From: Seiridium cupressi
Taxonomy: Eukaryota; Ascomycota; Sordariomycetes; Amphisphaeriales; Sporocadaceae
DNA: 64,000 nt
NCBI GenBank assembly: GCA_036674765.1
Contig: JARVKI010000001.1
Coordinates: forward strand, 806,001-870,000
Reading direction: 5' to 3'
The position numbers and the translations under genes were made by a program. Numbering within the stretch: position 1 is the stretch's first letter; every line of letters starts with the position of its first letter. The notes beneath the pieces are model-generated. The model saw only the letters and a list, made by a program, of their open reading frames with translations, was not told the origin of the DNA and searched no databases. This document shows, in pieces, positions 1-11,688 of the stretch.

Positions 1-365
1 CACGACCACCGCCTATTCGCAGCATCAACAATGACCCTATCAGACCGAATGTATGCGATATTCGACTACGGCTTACATATATTCCTTTGATAACCTGCAC
101 AGGGCAAGTTGCATTCTGCTTCGTCGGTCCTACTCACCAATGGAGGGACCCGGTTTCCACATAAGCAACGAGTTCCGTTTGTAAGGCCTATGACCCACTG
201 GGTGCTGCTGGTGCACGTTGCTTGGCACACCCCGTGAGATTGGAACATATGCTGGCCCATATCTGTCAGACCGAGCGAGTCAATGAAACACCCGATGTAG
301 GTAAAAGTCTGGAGCGATGGTGCGAGGAGACACAGCGTGGCGAACAACAACTTCGCAGACTGCAT
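1..365 (-). CDS. WSC-domain secreted protein, 3' end beyond window
   Basis: The ATG at 365-363 opens a hydrophobic leader (MQSAKLLFATLCLLAPSLQ) that looks like a secretion signal. It is followed by a WSC-type cysteine domain: YIGCF near the start, then RCLCGN and ECNLPCAG. WSC domains are found in fungal cell-wall stress sensors and carbohydrate-binding secreted proteins. The open frame stops at 66, but a GTAAGC donor at 76/75 and a TAG acceptor at 14/13 define a 64-nt intron. Splicing restores the conserved Cys-Gly-Gly-Arg that normally follows NIC in a WSC repeat, so the gene continues past position 1. Whether it has more WSC repeats, a Ser/Thr-rich stalk or a membrane segment cannot be seen. 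The family is well supported; the specific role is unknown. Confidence 0.8.
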
Positions 366-1090
366 GTTGATGGGGTTTTAGGGCTGGATTGGGACGATGC
401 GGGATAATGCAGGTGTTTGAGAGCGGCCTGAGGGGAATTGTATGATGCTGTGTCGTGAAGATAATACAAAAGCCATCTAACGCAAGCTGATTTTGGTAAA
501 GAGCAAGCGAAGGATCATCAACCATGTTGAATATGATTTAGCGCTTGTAGCATTATGCTTACATTGTACTTACAACGTACATATAGTGCTAGCAATGAAT
601 GCTCAGATGGGGGATTATTGCCAAGTGACATTCACGGCTTAGCGCAGTATTGATAAGCGATAAGGCGCCGATGACGTCCGTACGTCACCAGGGCATGTGC
701 CGGCACAGCGAAACCGAGACACGTCGGATGTTGAGGCTTAGCTGGGACCCTGGCCACAAGTAAATGTGAGCTGCTTCCGGACCTTCCATGCGTGCATCCA
801 GATGATGATGCGTAATTCACCTTCGAGACGGTTCCAGCTCAGCCAGCATGGGAGCTTCGAAGCGCGATTTCTGGTGACTCGAGAACCCGCACTAAATCGA
901 CTGATTCGCGATCTAGCTCATAACCTGGAACTTAGTAGCATCCAATAGTTACCTAAATCATTGGGTAGCAGCTGCCCAGGCTCGTTCTTGAACATATCTC
1001 GGCTTACGGCCCTATCATATTTGTTTTTAGAGGGAAGTCAGCGAGCATTGAGGAAAGAAGAAGGGGACCACGATTCAAAAAGAAAACACC
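366..1090. other. Intergenic, divergent upstream region
   Basis: This stretch lies between the start of the WSC gene (minus) and the start of the arrestin gene (plus), so it should carry both promoters. I see no supported coding region; the short open frames have no recognisable motif. Confidence 0.6.
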
Positions 1091-2626
1091 ATGTCCATCC
1101 GGATCGCCCTCGACGAAGCCCCGGAGTTCTACACCAACCTGGACTTCATCCGGGGCCGTGTAATCCTGGGCCTGAATCGACCGGAAACTATTGGAAACAT
1201 TGTCGTTAAGCTGGAAGGCGAGGCTAAGACAGCGCTGGAAATTGGCGATAGGAACCAGGTCCTCACCAATTACAGTACATCGCCACTCTCCTCAGAGCTC
1301 ACAGCCGAGACTCACAAGTTACTCTACCTCGTGGAACAAGTCTACCCAGACAGGAGATCCGCAGCATCAATGGCCGTGGGTGCAATGCCAGGCGTCCTAA
1401 ACCCGGGCCAACATGAGTTCCGTTTCGGCTTCAAGGTACCCTTGAACAACATTTGCGGCGACCCAAATGCGATGGCGGCACTGAATGGAATCGGCGGCGT
1501 TGGCGGCCCCCTCAACAGCTCCAATTTCTTCGGCCTTGCAGGCTTTCGGACCATGGATGGTAGCAAGCAGTTGATGCTTCAGCATGTGAGGACGACCCTG
1601 CCGCCCTCATTGACGGGCTTCCCAAGGAAGGCAGAGATACGGTATTACATCAAAGTCACCATACAGCGACCGGGCTTTTTCAAGGAGAACTGGCGATATC
1701 AAGTCGGTTTCAAGTTCCTCCCCATGGAGTCGCCCCGTCCGCCCGTGACCAAGCAAGAGGCCTTTGCGCGACGCCCGTTTGTCTTCAAGCCTCGCACGCC
1801 AGGCCCGGTGAAAAGAAAGACGTCGTTCTTTGGGTCCAAGAATACCCAGGTGGAGACTGAAGAGCCAACTCCTCCTTCTGTGGACATGTCAGCACGACTA
1901 CCTTACCCCTGCATTTTGACATGCAACCAGCCAATTCCCCTCAGGCTTGTTTCCAAGAAGCTCACCCCATCCCAGGAACAGTTGTATCTTACCTCTTTGG
2001 AGATTGCGCTCCTCGGTTTCACCAATATACGTGTCTATGATGTCCAACATACGGAGGCTACTAGATGGGTCGTTTGCTCAGCAAGCAACTTGTCAATACC
2101 CGTCGGGGATCCCAAGGATGCCGTGGACACAGAGACAGTTCTACCGGACCACCTTTGGGCAAATCAGCAACTACCCAATACCGTGGCACCATCATTCACT
2201 GCTTGCAACCTTTCTCGCCGCTACGAAATCGAGCTTAGAATTAGTCTCAGCTGGGGTATGCCGAGTAGAAGCGGCAAAGTGACGGCGCCATATCCACAAA
2301 TCATCACATTACCTTTGAAATTGTCCAAGGTCGACATATTTTCAGGAATCACGCCGCCCAAAGAGCTAGTGCATGCATCAACTGGCAGGCCTCATGCCCC
2401 TCCGCTCCCACCCAGGACTTCGACAGCCCAGAGTGCAGCCCATGATCCCCTCTATCCGCCACAACTCGGGTCGAGCAATGCACCAGGCCATGAAGATGCG
2501 CCGCCCAGTTATGATGAGGCCATGGCACAGGAGCTCACAGGGCCCCAGGAACGGCCGGCGTATAGTGGAGTGACGGCGGAGAACGATCCGAGCACTATGC
2601 CACCAGAAAAGTCTGGGTTGCATTGA
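1091..2626 (+). CDS. Arrestin-domain protein with C-terminal PPxY motif
   Basis: A single uninterrupted frame of 511 aa. The N-terminus (residues about 5-60, with FYTNLDFIRGRVILGL) matches the arrestin N-terminal beta-sandwich. A second arrestin-like half starts near residue 260 and runs to about 430. The tail is Pro-rich and contains PPSY at about 471-474, a PPxY motif of the kind bound by WW domains of Rsp5/NEDD4 ubiquitin ligases. Fungal alpha-arrestins of this build (ART/PalF relatives) link plasma-membrane transporters or receptors to Rsp5 for ubiquitination and endocytosis. An AAAACACC leader precedes the ATG and no intron is needed. The exact ART orthologue cannot be assigned. The partner ligase is inferred from the motif. 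Confidence 0.88.
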   Translation: MSIRIALDEAPEFYTNLDFIRGRVILGLNRPETIGNIVVKLEGEAKTALEIGDRNQVLTNYSTSPLSSELTAETHKLLYLVEQVYPDRRSAASMAVGAMPGVLNPGQHEFRFGFKVPLNNICGDPNAMAALNGIGGVGGPLNSSNFFGLAGFRTMDGSKQLMLQHVRTTLPPSLTGFPRKAEIRYYIKVTIQRPGFFKENWRYQVGFKFLPMESPRPPVTKQEAFARRPFVFKPRTPGPVKRKTSFFGSKNTQVETEEPTPPSVDMSARLPYPCILTCNQPIPLRLVSKKLTPSQEQLYLTSLEIALLGFTNIRVYDVQHTEATRWVVCSASNLSIPVGDPKDAVDTETVLPDHLWANQQLPNTVAPSFTACNLSRRYEIELRISLSWGMPSRSGKVTAPYPQIITLPLKLSKVDIFSGITPPKELVHASTGRPHAPPLPPRTSTAQSAAHDPLYPPQLGSSNAPGHEDAPPSYDEAMAQELTGPQERPAYSGVTAENDPSTMPPEKSGLH

Positions 2627-3796
2627 TGCATCGAACGCTTTGGAAGAGACTGGATAAGATATGATTTTCGCATTTGAGCAAGCGCGGCACGATAGAATGG
2701 AAGTGTGTGCTATTTGGTCGAGGTCTGGGTTGCAGCCGGATTATACCCTTTTACGAATGTCGCCATGCTACACGATGATGAGGCTAATGATAGATTTGAT
2801 GATGTTAATATTACTAGCGGATGGCAAACTTGCTGAGATGGGTGGGATGGAAAACCTTTATACCTCGGTCCCCCACTTTATAATTGCTGAGTGCTATTTG
2901 CCTCAGGTGAACGTGTAGCAGTCTGCTCTGCTTCCTCCCTGTTGCGTATAGATACATCTCCCTCCTCGCCTCCACACAACACCGTGCTTCTGTCCGTGTC
3001 GCGTAGGCCGTCAAAACAACCCGACGAGTGCCTAGTATGCTTCAGCAACTTAGCGAGGACCGAGCACCACATTGAGCGTGCGGTCATTGGCTATCTATCT
3101 GCCCCGGCTATATGCAGGTTGTTGGCGATGTAGGCGATGAAAGCCGGGCTCGCAGAATCGGTTTCACAGAGCAAACCCAAATGACAGAGCATCGTTAAGT
3201 CTAGTAAAATGACCATGGCGCTAATGGCAGATCAAACCAACAATAAACATAATCAACTAAATAAGACTCGCCTACGAAACTGTTTTCATTCACAGGAAAG
3301 CCTGCTGCATCTTTGGCGGCAAGTGTCTCGGAGGACTACTTGATATCAACGAGTCCATTAGAGCCTACATAAGTTCAGGGGAATGACAAGGGCACACACA
3401 CATGCCGGATGCGCCAGGATTACCCTTGCCAGTCATTCTTCATGAATGGCACTTCCCATACGATGCACTCGTCAAGGCACACAGTGGTTTGTCAAATAGC
3501 GACAAAAAGGGCAAAGCTTTCGTATTGACATACAGCTAGTAGAACAGCCTGACCGAGAGTGATCGATCGTTTACGCCAGCCGAAGGTGGACTCCATTGTG
3601 AGAAGATTTGACGCCTCCGACCAATTGTGGTCAAACTGCCTGTTGCACTCCCAAAAACACCCCTCAAAAATAGAATACCGCTTTGTATGTGTGTCGGTAG
3701 GGCAGACACCAGATTACGCTGCATGCCCATAGAAGGGCCATCCGTGCCCCATGTCAACCCCGTGCCACGGAGCTACGTGCAGAGGAGATAGCAGGT
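2627..3796. other. Intergenic between convergent genes
   Basis: This stretch holds the 3' flanks of the arrestin gene (plus) and the NOT3/5 gene (minus). No open frame here shows a recognisable domain or splice-supported extension. Confidence 0.55.
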
Positions 3797-5874
3797 TTAT
3801 ACCTCATCCTCAAGGAACCGGTAGGCGAACTTGAAGTCCGCTTTCCTTCTATTCATCCTAGAGATGGTGGTTAGTACATGATGGGCCAAATATATGTAGC
3901 CAGGACTTACCAGGTAGATTCATAGTCAAAGAACCGGTAGGTTCCCTGCTCAAACTCCTCTGTTATAGACTTTGGTTCTTCGTGCCTCTGGAACCAAGTC
4001 TGATATTGTTTGTGAAACCTCCAGCTCTGGTCTTTCAAGGCCTTCGCAGCCAAGTATTGCTGATATGTACCTTGCTTGTAGTAAAAGACATAGAAGAGCG
4101 TATCCGGGTCAATCTTTGCGTATAACCGGGCATCATCGAAGATAGCTAAGGGTTCTTGAGGATATTGAGCCTGAGAAGGATATCTTTGATCAGGCTTGTA
4201 TTTCCTCGGGGCCTCTGCGTCGCCAACTTCTGGCGTACTCGCTTGTGACACTTGCATCATTCTAATCTGTGAAGGCGCATTCACGGGTAGGGTGCGCTTC
4301 TTGGTGATCTCGAAAGACTCTACAAGATCCGATAAAGACGCAGGGAGATGGTAGACACACTCGTCTTCCTTGTCTTCTTCGGCAGACGAAGACTTGACAC
4401 CATTTGACACGCCATTGGTTTGCGAAGCTGTGATGAAATGTCAGCAAATGAGCTAGAGCGAAACCTGACGACAGTGTTACCTTTCGAAGACTCGGCGGCC
4501 TCTACTGCGGCGGCCGCCTTGGCCGCTGCTTTAGCCACTGCCTTCTCTGCCTTCTTCGATACTGGAGCAGGTGTTGTGCTAGGAGTGGGCTCGGAAGGTT
4601 TCGTCTCAGCTGGTGGAGGAGCAGCTATAGCCCCGGGTTTCGGATCCGACGGCGCAGGTTGTATGGATGTGGTACTCGGAGAACTGGTCGCACTTGTCTT
4701 GGCCGTCTGCGCTGCCGGTGGCAGGGGCGAAATACCCGCAGATGGTACTGGTTGGACACCCTGTGGAGGAGGTAAGGGTGCTATGCCTAAGCTGTTCTTC
4801 TCTGCTGCCGCCGCAGCGGCCGAAGCATATTTGAGACCTTCAGGACGTGCTGGAACGGATGCCGGCTTCATACCACCCGCACTCGCCGTGCTACCGTTTG
4901 TCACACTAGATAGCGGATTATGAAGAGTGGCCAAGGTCGGTAACGGAGATTTGAGTTGCGCAGACGGTCTCCGTCCCACCGGGGGTACCGGCTCCGAGGT
5001 TGGCTTCTTGCTGCCAGGTAAGCTCGCAGGCCTCGACTCAGGTTCCGGCTCTTCTTGTACGGATTGCGTCTCTTGTGAGGATCCCTTGTCGCCATCATGA
5101 CCAAGTCCATACACCTCTTCCTCATCTTGCAGGCCGAGCTCATCGTACATCTCTTCATCTTCCATAAAGTCGTCGCCTTGGTTGTCTTTCACGTAATACT
5201 CGATCGAATCCTTGACGTTGTCGATGTCTTCCACCTCAAGACCGCCGTTTTCCAGAGATCGCCGGATGAGCTCAAGCTTCCCTATGTGCCATCTATGCCG
5301 TTCGATGTGATGATCGAGTGTGGCCACACGTTCTTGCTTCTCCCTCTGATTCTTCCCCTTTTTCAAGGTGGCTTGTATCCCTTCGCTTTCGGCCTCGAGG
5401 CTCTCGATCTGTTGTTCCAACTCCTCGACCTGGCCGGCGAGCCATTCACTCATGTCCAGCTTTGCTTGTTCTTTGGGGTCGAGCTTTTGTTGCGCGGAGA
5501 GGCCTTCCTTAGAGTAAGCTTTCGTCTTCATTGCCTTTTCCACGGCCTTGAAGGACTCCATTTTCTACAATCGGTCAGCATCTTGGGACACATCCATCAT
5601 CGTGTCCTCTGGCACCAACCGTCTCGATCGCCTTCCGCTGCTCCAAGAGCGGGGCCTTGTCCTTGATGTCATTGCCCGTGGCCCATGTCTTGATCTGATC
5701 TCTTAACCTTTGGAGCTTCTTGATCTCGCGCTTCAGTTGGTCTTCTAGCTTCTCCTTTTGCGCAGGATTTGTCGATTGTTCTATCTTCTCGTATATCGCA
5801 TCGAAATCGGACATGCCTTCAGCTACCTTTTTGAAGCACTTGTCGACTTCTTGTTGCAGTTTCCTTGCGGCCAT
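3797..5874 (-). CDS. NOT3: CCR4-NOT complex subunit NOT3/NOT5
   Basis: Four exons: 5874-5620, 5564-4481, 4427-3911 and 3857-3797 (638 aa). The N-terminus ([17 protein letters not shown]) and following coiled coil are the Not3 N-terminal domain. The middle is Pro/Ser/Ala-rich and low in complexity. The C-terminus is the NOT box ([20 protein letters not shown], then FFDYESTW). This scaffold subunit of the CCR4-NOT deadenylase helps control mRNA decay and transcription. Introns are 55, 53 and 53 nt. Splicing the first gives IETKMESF across the junction, the second gives ESSKASQTNG, and the third rebuilds the terminal Trp and adds 19 residues ending FRFLEDEV. The first donor is GTTGGT rather than GTAAGT. 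The fungal orthologue could equally be called NOT5. Confidence 0.95.
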
Positions 5875-7038
5875 CTTGACTGGCTGCGACGGTAAAGTCG
5901 GCTGCGGGTTGATGATGATACTACCGGATGGATGGTGATTCAGGGTGAGGGTGGTTACTCGCGACTTGGGCGCAAGATGGGACTGGATCGGGATGGATCA
6001 ACAGTTCGGTCGGCGGATCTAAGGATGCGATTGCAACGATCAGGCGAGGGCGAACGACGGTCGAGGACCTCAAGGTTGCCTGATCTAGAATGTCGGGAGA
6101 TGTGAATATCTCAATGCTCAATCGCGGCTTCCCTGCGTTTGCTCAGACGAAGGGGACCAAACCCACTCGTTTGCGCACAGCGGGAGGAAGAAAAGAAAAA
6201 AGGTGATATCGGCTGAAGGGGAGATCACGGCATAAGGATACGTCCCGAAACACTGTTTGCTCTCGACTGTGGTTTGCTCAATGCGTTGTGTGGGTGATAT
6301 TCATGCGTCCGATTTGGCATAGCTGCAGAAGGCTGCGCTGGTCAAAGAATGCAAGCGAAGCTGTCAGAGTGGATGGTTGAGAGTGGGAACATTGAAGCTA
6401 GGCGGGCGCACGGCTGAGGCTGCGGCTTTGGTTGGCTGAATGTGAAAAGCGCCCCGAAGGCCACCTAAAATGTTACAATGTGCCAGCCGAGGTGGCCCGT
6501 GGCACCTATAGGGAGCCCGAAAATATCAGCGCTTTTCACGTCGTTTGGCCATTCCCATCGATGGTATTTCACCCATGGCAGAAAATCAAGAAAGTTCTAC
6601 GAGAAATATCAAACCACACGTACCGACCGGGCTCTTTTGTTGAAGAAGAACAACGTTTTCGAACATTACTGAATAATGTAAACGCTTGCTTGTCCACAAG
6701 AACCTACCATACGGCACCTCTGAAGCCTTTGATTGATCCACTGAAAACACGCTCCCCAACCCTGGAAACGCGGGCTGCAATACATTACCTCAGAAAGATC
6801 AGTTTGTATCACATGACTTGGCGTATTAAACCACGCGCGGACTCTTCTCCAGCTTCGCAGGGCAATACATGCCTAACGGTTAAAGCAGGCGATTGGGGCA
6901 ATCTTCCACTCCACCCATAGCCTGCCGACGATTGATTTAAAAGGTGTGCAGGCTCCTGCGGCAGAGATTGATTGCACGGTGAGCAAGGCACATTTTGAGC
7001 ATCAGGTTGCCTTGAGAGGCTGCAGACAGGCAACCACC
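5875..7038. other. Intergenic, divergent upstream region
   Basis: This stretch lies between the starts of NOT3 (minus) and DTD1 (plus). A 162-codon open frame at 6432-6920 has no recognisable domain, signal or splice context and is not called as a gene. Confidence 0.5.
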
Positions 7039-7773
7039 ATGAAAGGTAGGCAGATTTCTCTCATTTCCACCCATGTCAAAAAAAGAGTACATTGATTCAT
7101 ATGTGGGTTTTCTTTTGCAGCGATACTGCAGCGGGTTCTGTCCGCTTCAGTCACAGTGGAGAGGCAGGTGGTCTCGTCCATAGGAAAGGGTATATTGGTC
7201 TTTGCTGCCGTCGGCCCTGGCGACACCGAAAAGGAGGCCGACTCCCTGGCCAACAAGGTACTGAAAATGAAGCTCTGGGATGACGAGAATGGTGGCCGGG
7301 TATGCCCCCCTGCCTTTTCCCAAGCGGCGAACTGGTTTCTATGACGTCCCCTTTCTAGTGGAAGAAAAGCGTGCAAGATATTGGTGGTGAAGTTCTCTGT
7401 GGTAAGTTCCATGTGTTTCTGTTGAGACCTGACGTAGGCTGCAATCTGATGGACGTTTCCTTGCAGTCTCTCAGTTTACTCTTCTAGCGTCCACAAAGAA
7501 GGGGAGCAAGCCTGATTTCCACGGCGCAATGGGAGGGGAAGAGGCCAAGAGACTCTACCAATACTTTTTCGAAAAGGTTCAACAAAACTATCATGCAGAC
7601 AAGGTGCAGGACGGTGTTTTCCAGGCTATGATGGAAGTTGCCCTCGTAAATGATGGTCCAGTATGTATAGCCGCCACGAATAGTTGTGATCTGATATTAA
7701 TCCTGTATAGGTGACACTGGAGCTCAACGCAAATCCGGCACCGCCACCACTCCCGAAAGGGGCCACTTCATAA
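7039..7773 (+). CDS. DTD1: D-aminoacyl-tRNA deacylase
   Basis: Five exons: 7039-7045, 7121-7299, 7359-7401, 7467-7660 and 7711-7773 (161 aa). The enzyme hydrolyses D-amino acids wrongly attached to tRNA, protecting translation. Family motifs are clear: MKAILQRVLSASVTV at the start, VSQFTLLAS (Ser78-Gln79-Phe80-Thr81) and NDGPVTLEL (Gly140-Pro141, the cross-subunit Gly-cisPro motif). Length is close to the usual 145-165 aa. The first coding exon is only 7 nt (ATGAAAG), and the second exon starts inside codon 3. Every junction preserves the conserved reading, so I trust the structure although exon 1 is short. It is convergent with the Yippee gene downstream. Confidence 0.94.
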
Positions 7774-8110
7774 CATGCTGTTTCAGATATCGAATACAAC
7801 CGTTAGACAGAGATCAGTATAGACTGTATAAATATCTTCCCATAACATTAGAAAAAGACAGAGAGAGAGGGTATCAAGATGAATCTAAATGCCAATACAA
7901 TAAACCCCGTGTTTCCTTAAATCGACCCCTCAACGTTGCAGCCAAAAACAAAACTCCGTCAGCCATAAACAATTTCAGAGATGGTCTGGGTATGAATGCC
8001 AAAAAGAAGAAGAAAATGTCCCCCGTACCAATTCGGTCAGTCTGACTCTTCGGAGCTTAACATCAATCCAGCATACAGACAAAAATGTCCGCAAACAGTG
8101 ATCCATACAC
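7774..8110. other. Intergenic, convergent 3' flanks
   Basis: This stretch holds the 3' ends of DTD1 (plus) and the Yippee gene (minus). A short AG-rich stretch lies near 7859-7869. No gene is seen. Confidence 0.5.
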
Positions 8111-8944
8111 TTAACCAGTCTGTTTGGGCCGTTTATTGACCTTCTTCGTACGCCTCTTGGCCACAACTTCCGGATCCCAAGTTCCGGAAAAGACGTCCTC
8201 ACATTCATCCTCATCTTCCGAGTCGAAGACAATGGGTTCACCCCCGTCAGCTCTCTTGTCGTTTGTTTCTGACAAATCTGGCGTTTCGGAAACCGTTACG
8301 TCTTCCCAAGATCGGTGATCCATAACTCTCGCCGTCTCCAATATGAACTTGCCCACCTTATACCTTTGAGTCTCCTCCTTCGCGTCAACATATTTCCATC
8401 CCACCTTTGCGTGACAGATGGCGCACGTGATGTCCGCTACGACATGTGAGCCTGTTACTAGCAGTCTCGTCTCCGGCCTTCCAACTCGGATGTTGATCAA
8501 GTCTGCGTTGCTCTTCCTCGCAATCGCGTAATCGGGTGGTGATACGAGATAGGCCCGGCCATAACGGCCCGTGAAGCCTTTACTGACTATTTGCGATGTA
8601 AAAGCGAGGTCTGTGGAGCAGGTTGAGCAGCGAATGATGTCGGGTTGTATTTGCATGAGCTTCGTCACATCAAGGGGTGTAACGGCGACCTGGTGGGCGG
8701 CCCTGGAGAAGGAGAAGCGGGAAGTCAAGTACGAAGGTGTTGGTGGGCTTTCGATCGGGCTAGACAGCATCGAGTCGGTAGGCGAGCTACCTAGTGACGG
8801 GACAAGTGTCTCGTTCGGCGGGTTGCCGGAACTGATGTTCGAGATAAAGCTCTGTCTTCGTCGTCGGAAGGGAATACTGAAGCTAGGTAAAAGGTAAACT
8901 GGGAATCTCGGCGCCGGGCCGATGCGGTCCATGTCGTTGGCCAT
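8111..8944 (-). CDS. Yippee zinc-binding domain protein
   Basis: An intronless frame of 277 aa. The central part is a Yippee/Mis18-like beta-fold with two CxxC zinc knuckles (RCSTCSTDLAF and ITCAICHAKVGW). Between them are GRYGRAYLVS and TGSHVVADI, and after them YKVGKFILE. This order matches eukaryotic Yippee-like proteins, which act as zinc-binding adaptors (for example CRL4-type or GID/CTLH ligase factors, and Mis18 relatives). The N-terminal 90 residues are Ser/Pro-rich. The C-terminus holds an acidic stretch (FDSEDEDECEDVF) followed by a basic tail (KRRTKKVNKRPKQ) that could be a nuclear signal. The domain call is firm; the function in this organism is unknown. Confidence 0.88.
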   Translation of the reverse strand: MANDMDRIGPAPRFPVYLLPSFSIPFRRRRQSFISNISSGNPPNETLVPSLGSSPTDSMLSSPIESPPTPSYLTSRFSFSRAAHQVAVTPLDVTKLMQIQPDIIRCSTCSTDLAFTSQIVSKGFTGRYGRAYLVSPPDYAIARKSNADLINIRVGRPETRLLVTGSHVVADITCAICHAKVGWKYVDAKEETQRYKVGKFILETARVMDHRSWEDVTVSETPDLSETNDKRADGGEPIVFDSEDEDECEDVFSGTWDPEVVAKRRTKKVNKRPKQTG

Positions 8945-11688
8945 GATAGATTATAGCGGTGCGTGTAGTCGAGGCGAAGCTCATAAAATGTCGATTTCGA
9001 ATGACAGGGCAGTCTACCAGTCTTTCCACCTTCCAAGCGAGTTCGTCAGGCGTCACAGGCAAGATGTATTCGCTGGAAGTACAGTGCAACCACCCAGCCC
9101 CGCATCATGGATGAGGGGAGCAGAATGACACGATAATCGTCGGTGGAACGAAAACAAGCAAGCACATTTCGCATCAGACACTCCGCGAGTCGGGAGGTGG
9201 CCCAGAGCGGATATTTGAAGGAGAAAGACAAGTGATCATCCCATCTGTTGTCCCCGTGGCGGTCGCATCATCCTGTCACATTGGATAAATGGTGGGCACG
9301 CTTATCAAGCCCACCCACCCAAGCTTTTTTATCGATACCCGATTCAAGCGGGATGGGGGAACCCTGCACACATCACGGCAATGCGTTGATGCTACAGTGG
9401 GAACTACCTAAGGTACATTGTACCTACAATGTGGCTACCCTTAGATAATGTACCCACTATCACTGCTGACCCCGTAACGGGCTGACTGTCAGCTCAGCGT
9501 ACCGAGTGTTCCGCAGAGCGATTTCGGTGCCTCACAAACTGACCGCCTCGGTCCATTCCACATACCGACCTCAATCTTTTATATGTTTACAGATGACCGC
9601 TCATCTCTTTTGTGCTAGAATACGATCCGTCGCCGCTGTTGTAAACTCGAAATTTCCGCGTTGGTTGATGGATGAATGTGTTAAAAAGAAGAAAGCTCAA
9701 TAAAGTAAAGAGTCGAGCTTTGTTCTGACTGCCAGCTTTGCGGTTACACTTCGTTTGCTGGAAAAATAACTGTTTCTACCTATATTGTAGCGAGAAAAAT
9801 TGTATCTCACTGCTGTGACCGGGTAATAGACTAACCTACACTGTGAGCTGGATACTGGGCCTTTATCAGCCACTAGGGCTAGTGCTTAAGGCTCTAGGTT
9901 ACATAATTACAACACTATTCAACTTCCTCTTATCACAAAAGCACAATGAAAACTGATCTATCATTGGTTTCGTGATATTCCCGCTGAATTATCCGGTATT
10001 GGCAACCATAGAATATTGCATGTGAGTACCTTTGCATATTTCTAAGATGACAGTCTTCTCGTAGACTTGCTTAAATTCTCCATTTAGCTCCACTTTCTAT
10101 TCCTCATGTCTGAGATCGGTTCTTACATAAAACCGTGTCATTAATCGGTATAAGAATGATCTTAACATAAGCCTTAACAAAGCCTGTTCACGAGGTTTCT
10201 TCAACTAAAACACACCATTAGAAACGGGATAACTCAGAGGATAGCCCACCGAGAATTCTTCGAAATCCTTAACTAAAAGTTGCCTTGGACTTCACCAGCC
10301 CTATGTCACAAGCTCGATGGATGTTAGATACTCCAATTTCAGCTATTTATCGGTCCATTAACGACGTTATCTATGCACAGTCCGTTGCTCGTCTTCTGTA
10401 TACATCGACTGGCTTTCCTGAAACAGTCTCGGAGCAGCCTCGACTCTCGTGGCCTCAAGGACTGAGTTGCTCGCAACAATTCCATTCGTACGTGCATCAT
10501 CTTAACAGGGGCTCAACACTGCGTCTTCTCTTCTTACTGCGAATATAGCCAGCGCTGTTTCCTTCTTAAATGTCGGAAACACGACTTACATACCTAGGTA
10601 GTTTATATGCTATTAATTTTCTGAGTCAAGCCCCCCATGTGTACAATAGCTACTGCTTGCTCTCATTTTATTTATTTTTTATTTATTTATTTAATACGCT
10701 AGGAGGATGTAGTTGAGACCGACATAAATTTTGAAGTAACGCCCTCATTTACCACACTTTGTATGCTTTGTCCGTCTTTTACTATTTACCTCCTCGACAG
10801 CTTAGGCACAAACAACGAGTGGACTCGTATACGCGTCAGTAAAACTCCATAATGTCAAATGATCAAGGTTTTAATTTCAAGATAACATTATGAATTTGAT
10901 AAGGAACGTGAAAAGATCTTATCATGAAAGAGAGGCTTAAGCCTATCAAGTTATTAAGTTGAGTGTCAACTCGCCTTGTTCATACGGCTATCTATACGCT
11001 TCTTTATGAACTATACAATACTATGATCGCCATAAGCAACTGAAGCAGTTTCTATAATGTTACACAACGGATCACACGCCATCTCGTTTATCAGGGAACG
11101 ACTCGCCACTGGAAATTTGCTAGTCGAGTTTCTCGTGTATGACTAGATCCTTTGTTCTGGCCTGTCGCTCCCCTCCATTGTGCTGGCCTCAAATGCAAGT
11201 CGTCAATAGCCAGCAGTATTTGTTCAGTTTTGGGGTGTCGCAGGAGCGAATAGGAGCTGGAGGATCAGGCGCATGGCAATCCGTTCCAGTGGAGTAGCAC
11301 GTGAGAGTGGCGCTACAGCTGCGCACTAACGCTGCCCGGTTGGGCCGCTGCAGAGCCCCGCTTTCCGCCGTTGCCAGAGCCCACCTGCACACCGGCCTTT
11401 GTCTGCCCTGCTAAAATTTCTCCTCATCTTAGAATTGACCGCCCTCACTCGTCTCCCTTCTTCATCCTCCTCAAGCATCCACCTACAAGGCTACCTACGA
11501 CGACCGTCTTTGACGCACACACTTACAACCACAACACGGCATCGCCTCGACTCTCTGCCTCCATCTCGGCACACAGCTCCCACAACACTCTTGTAACCTC
11601 GTCGTCGACGGTCCTCGGACTCTTCCTCAGTCAACCACACCCGCGAACCAACCCCCCCAAATAACAACCCTGGAGTCCATCAGTCCTC
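8945..11688. other. Long intergenic, AT-rich core, no gene seen
   Basis: About 2.7 kb. The part from about 9,700 to 11,150 is visibly richer in A/T than the flanks and contains TTTA-type low-complexity sequence near 10,667-10,695. No domain, terminal repeats or long coding frame was recognised. The last 300 bases (about 11,370-11,688) are strongly C/T-rich and probably form the 5' leader of the antizyme mRNA. Confidence 0.5.

Noticed and set aside
4420..4923. 167-codon plus-strand frame inside NOT3
   Set aside because: Antisense of the Ala/Pro-rich low-complexity part of NOT3; no independent motif.
6432..6920. 162-codon frame in the NOT3-DTD1 promoter region
   Set aside because: No domain, no signal peptide, no matching introns, and it lies between two divergent promoters.
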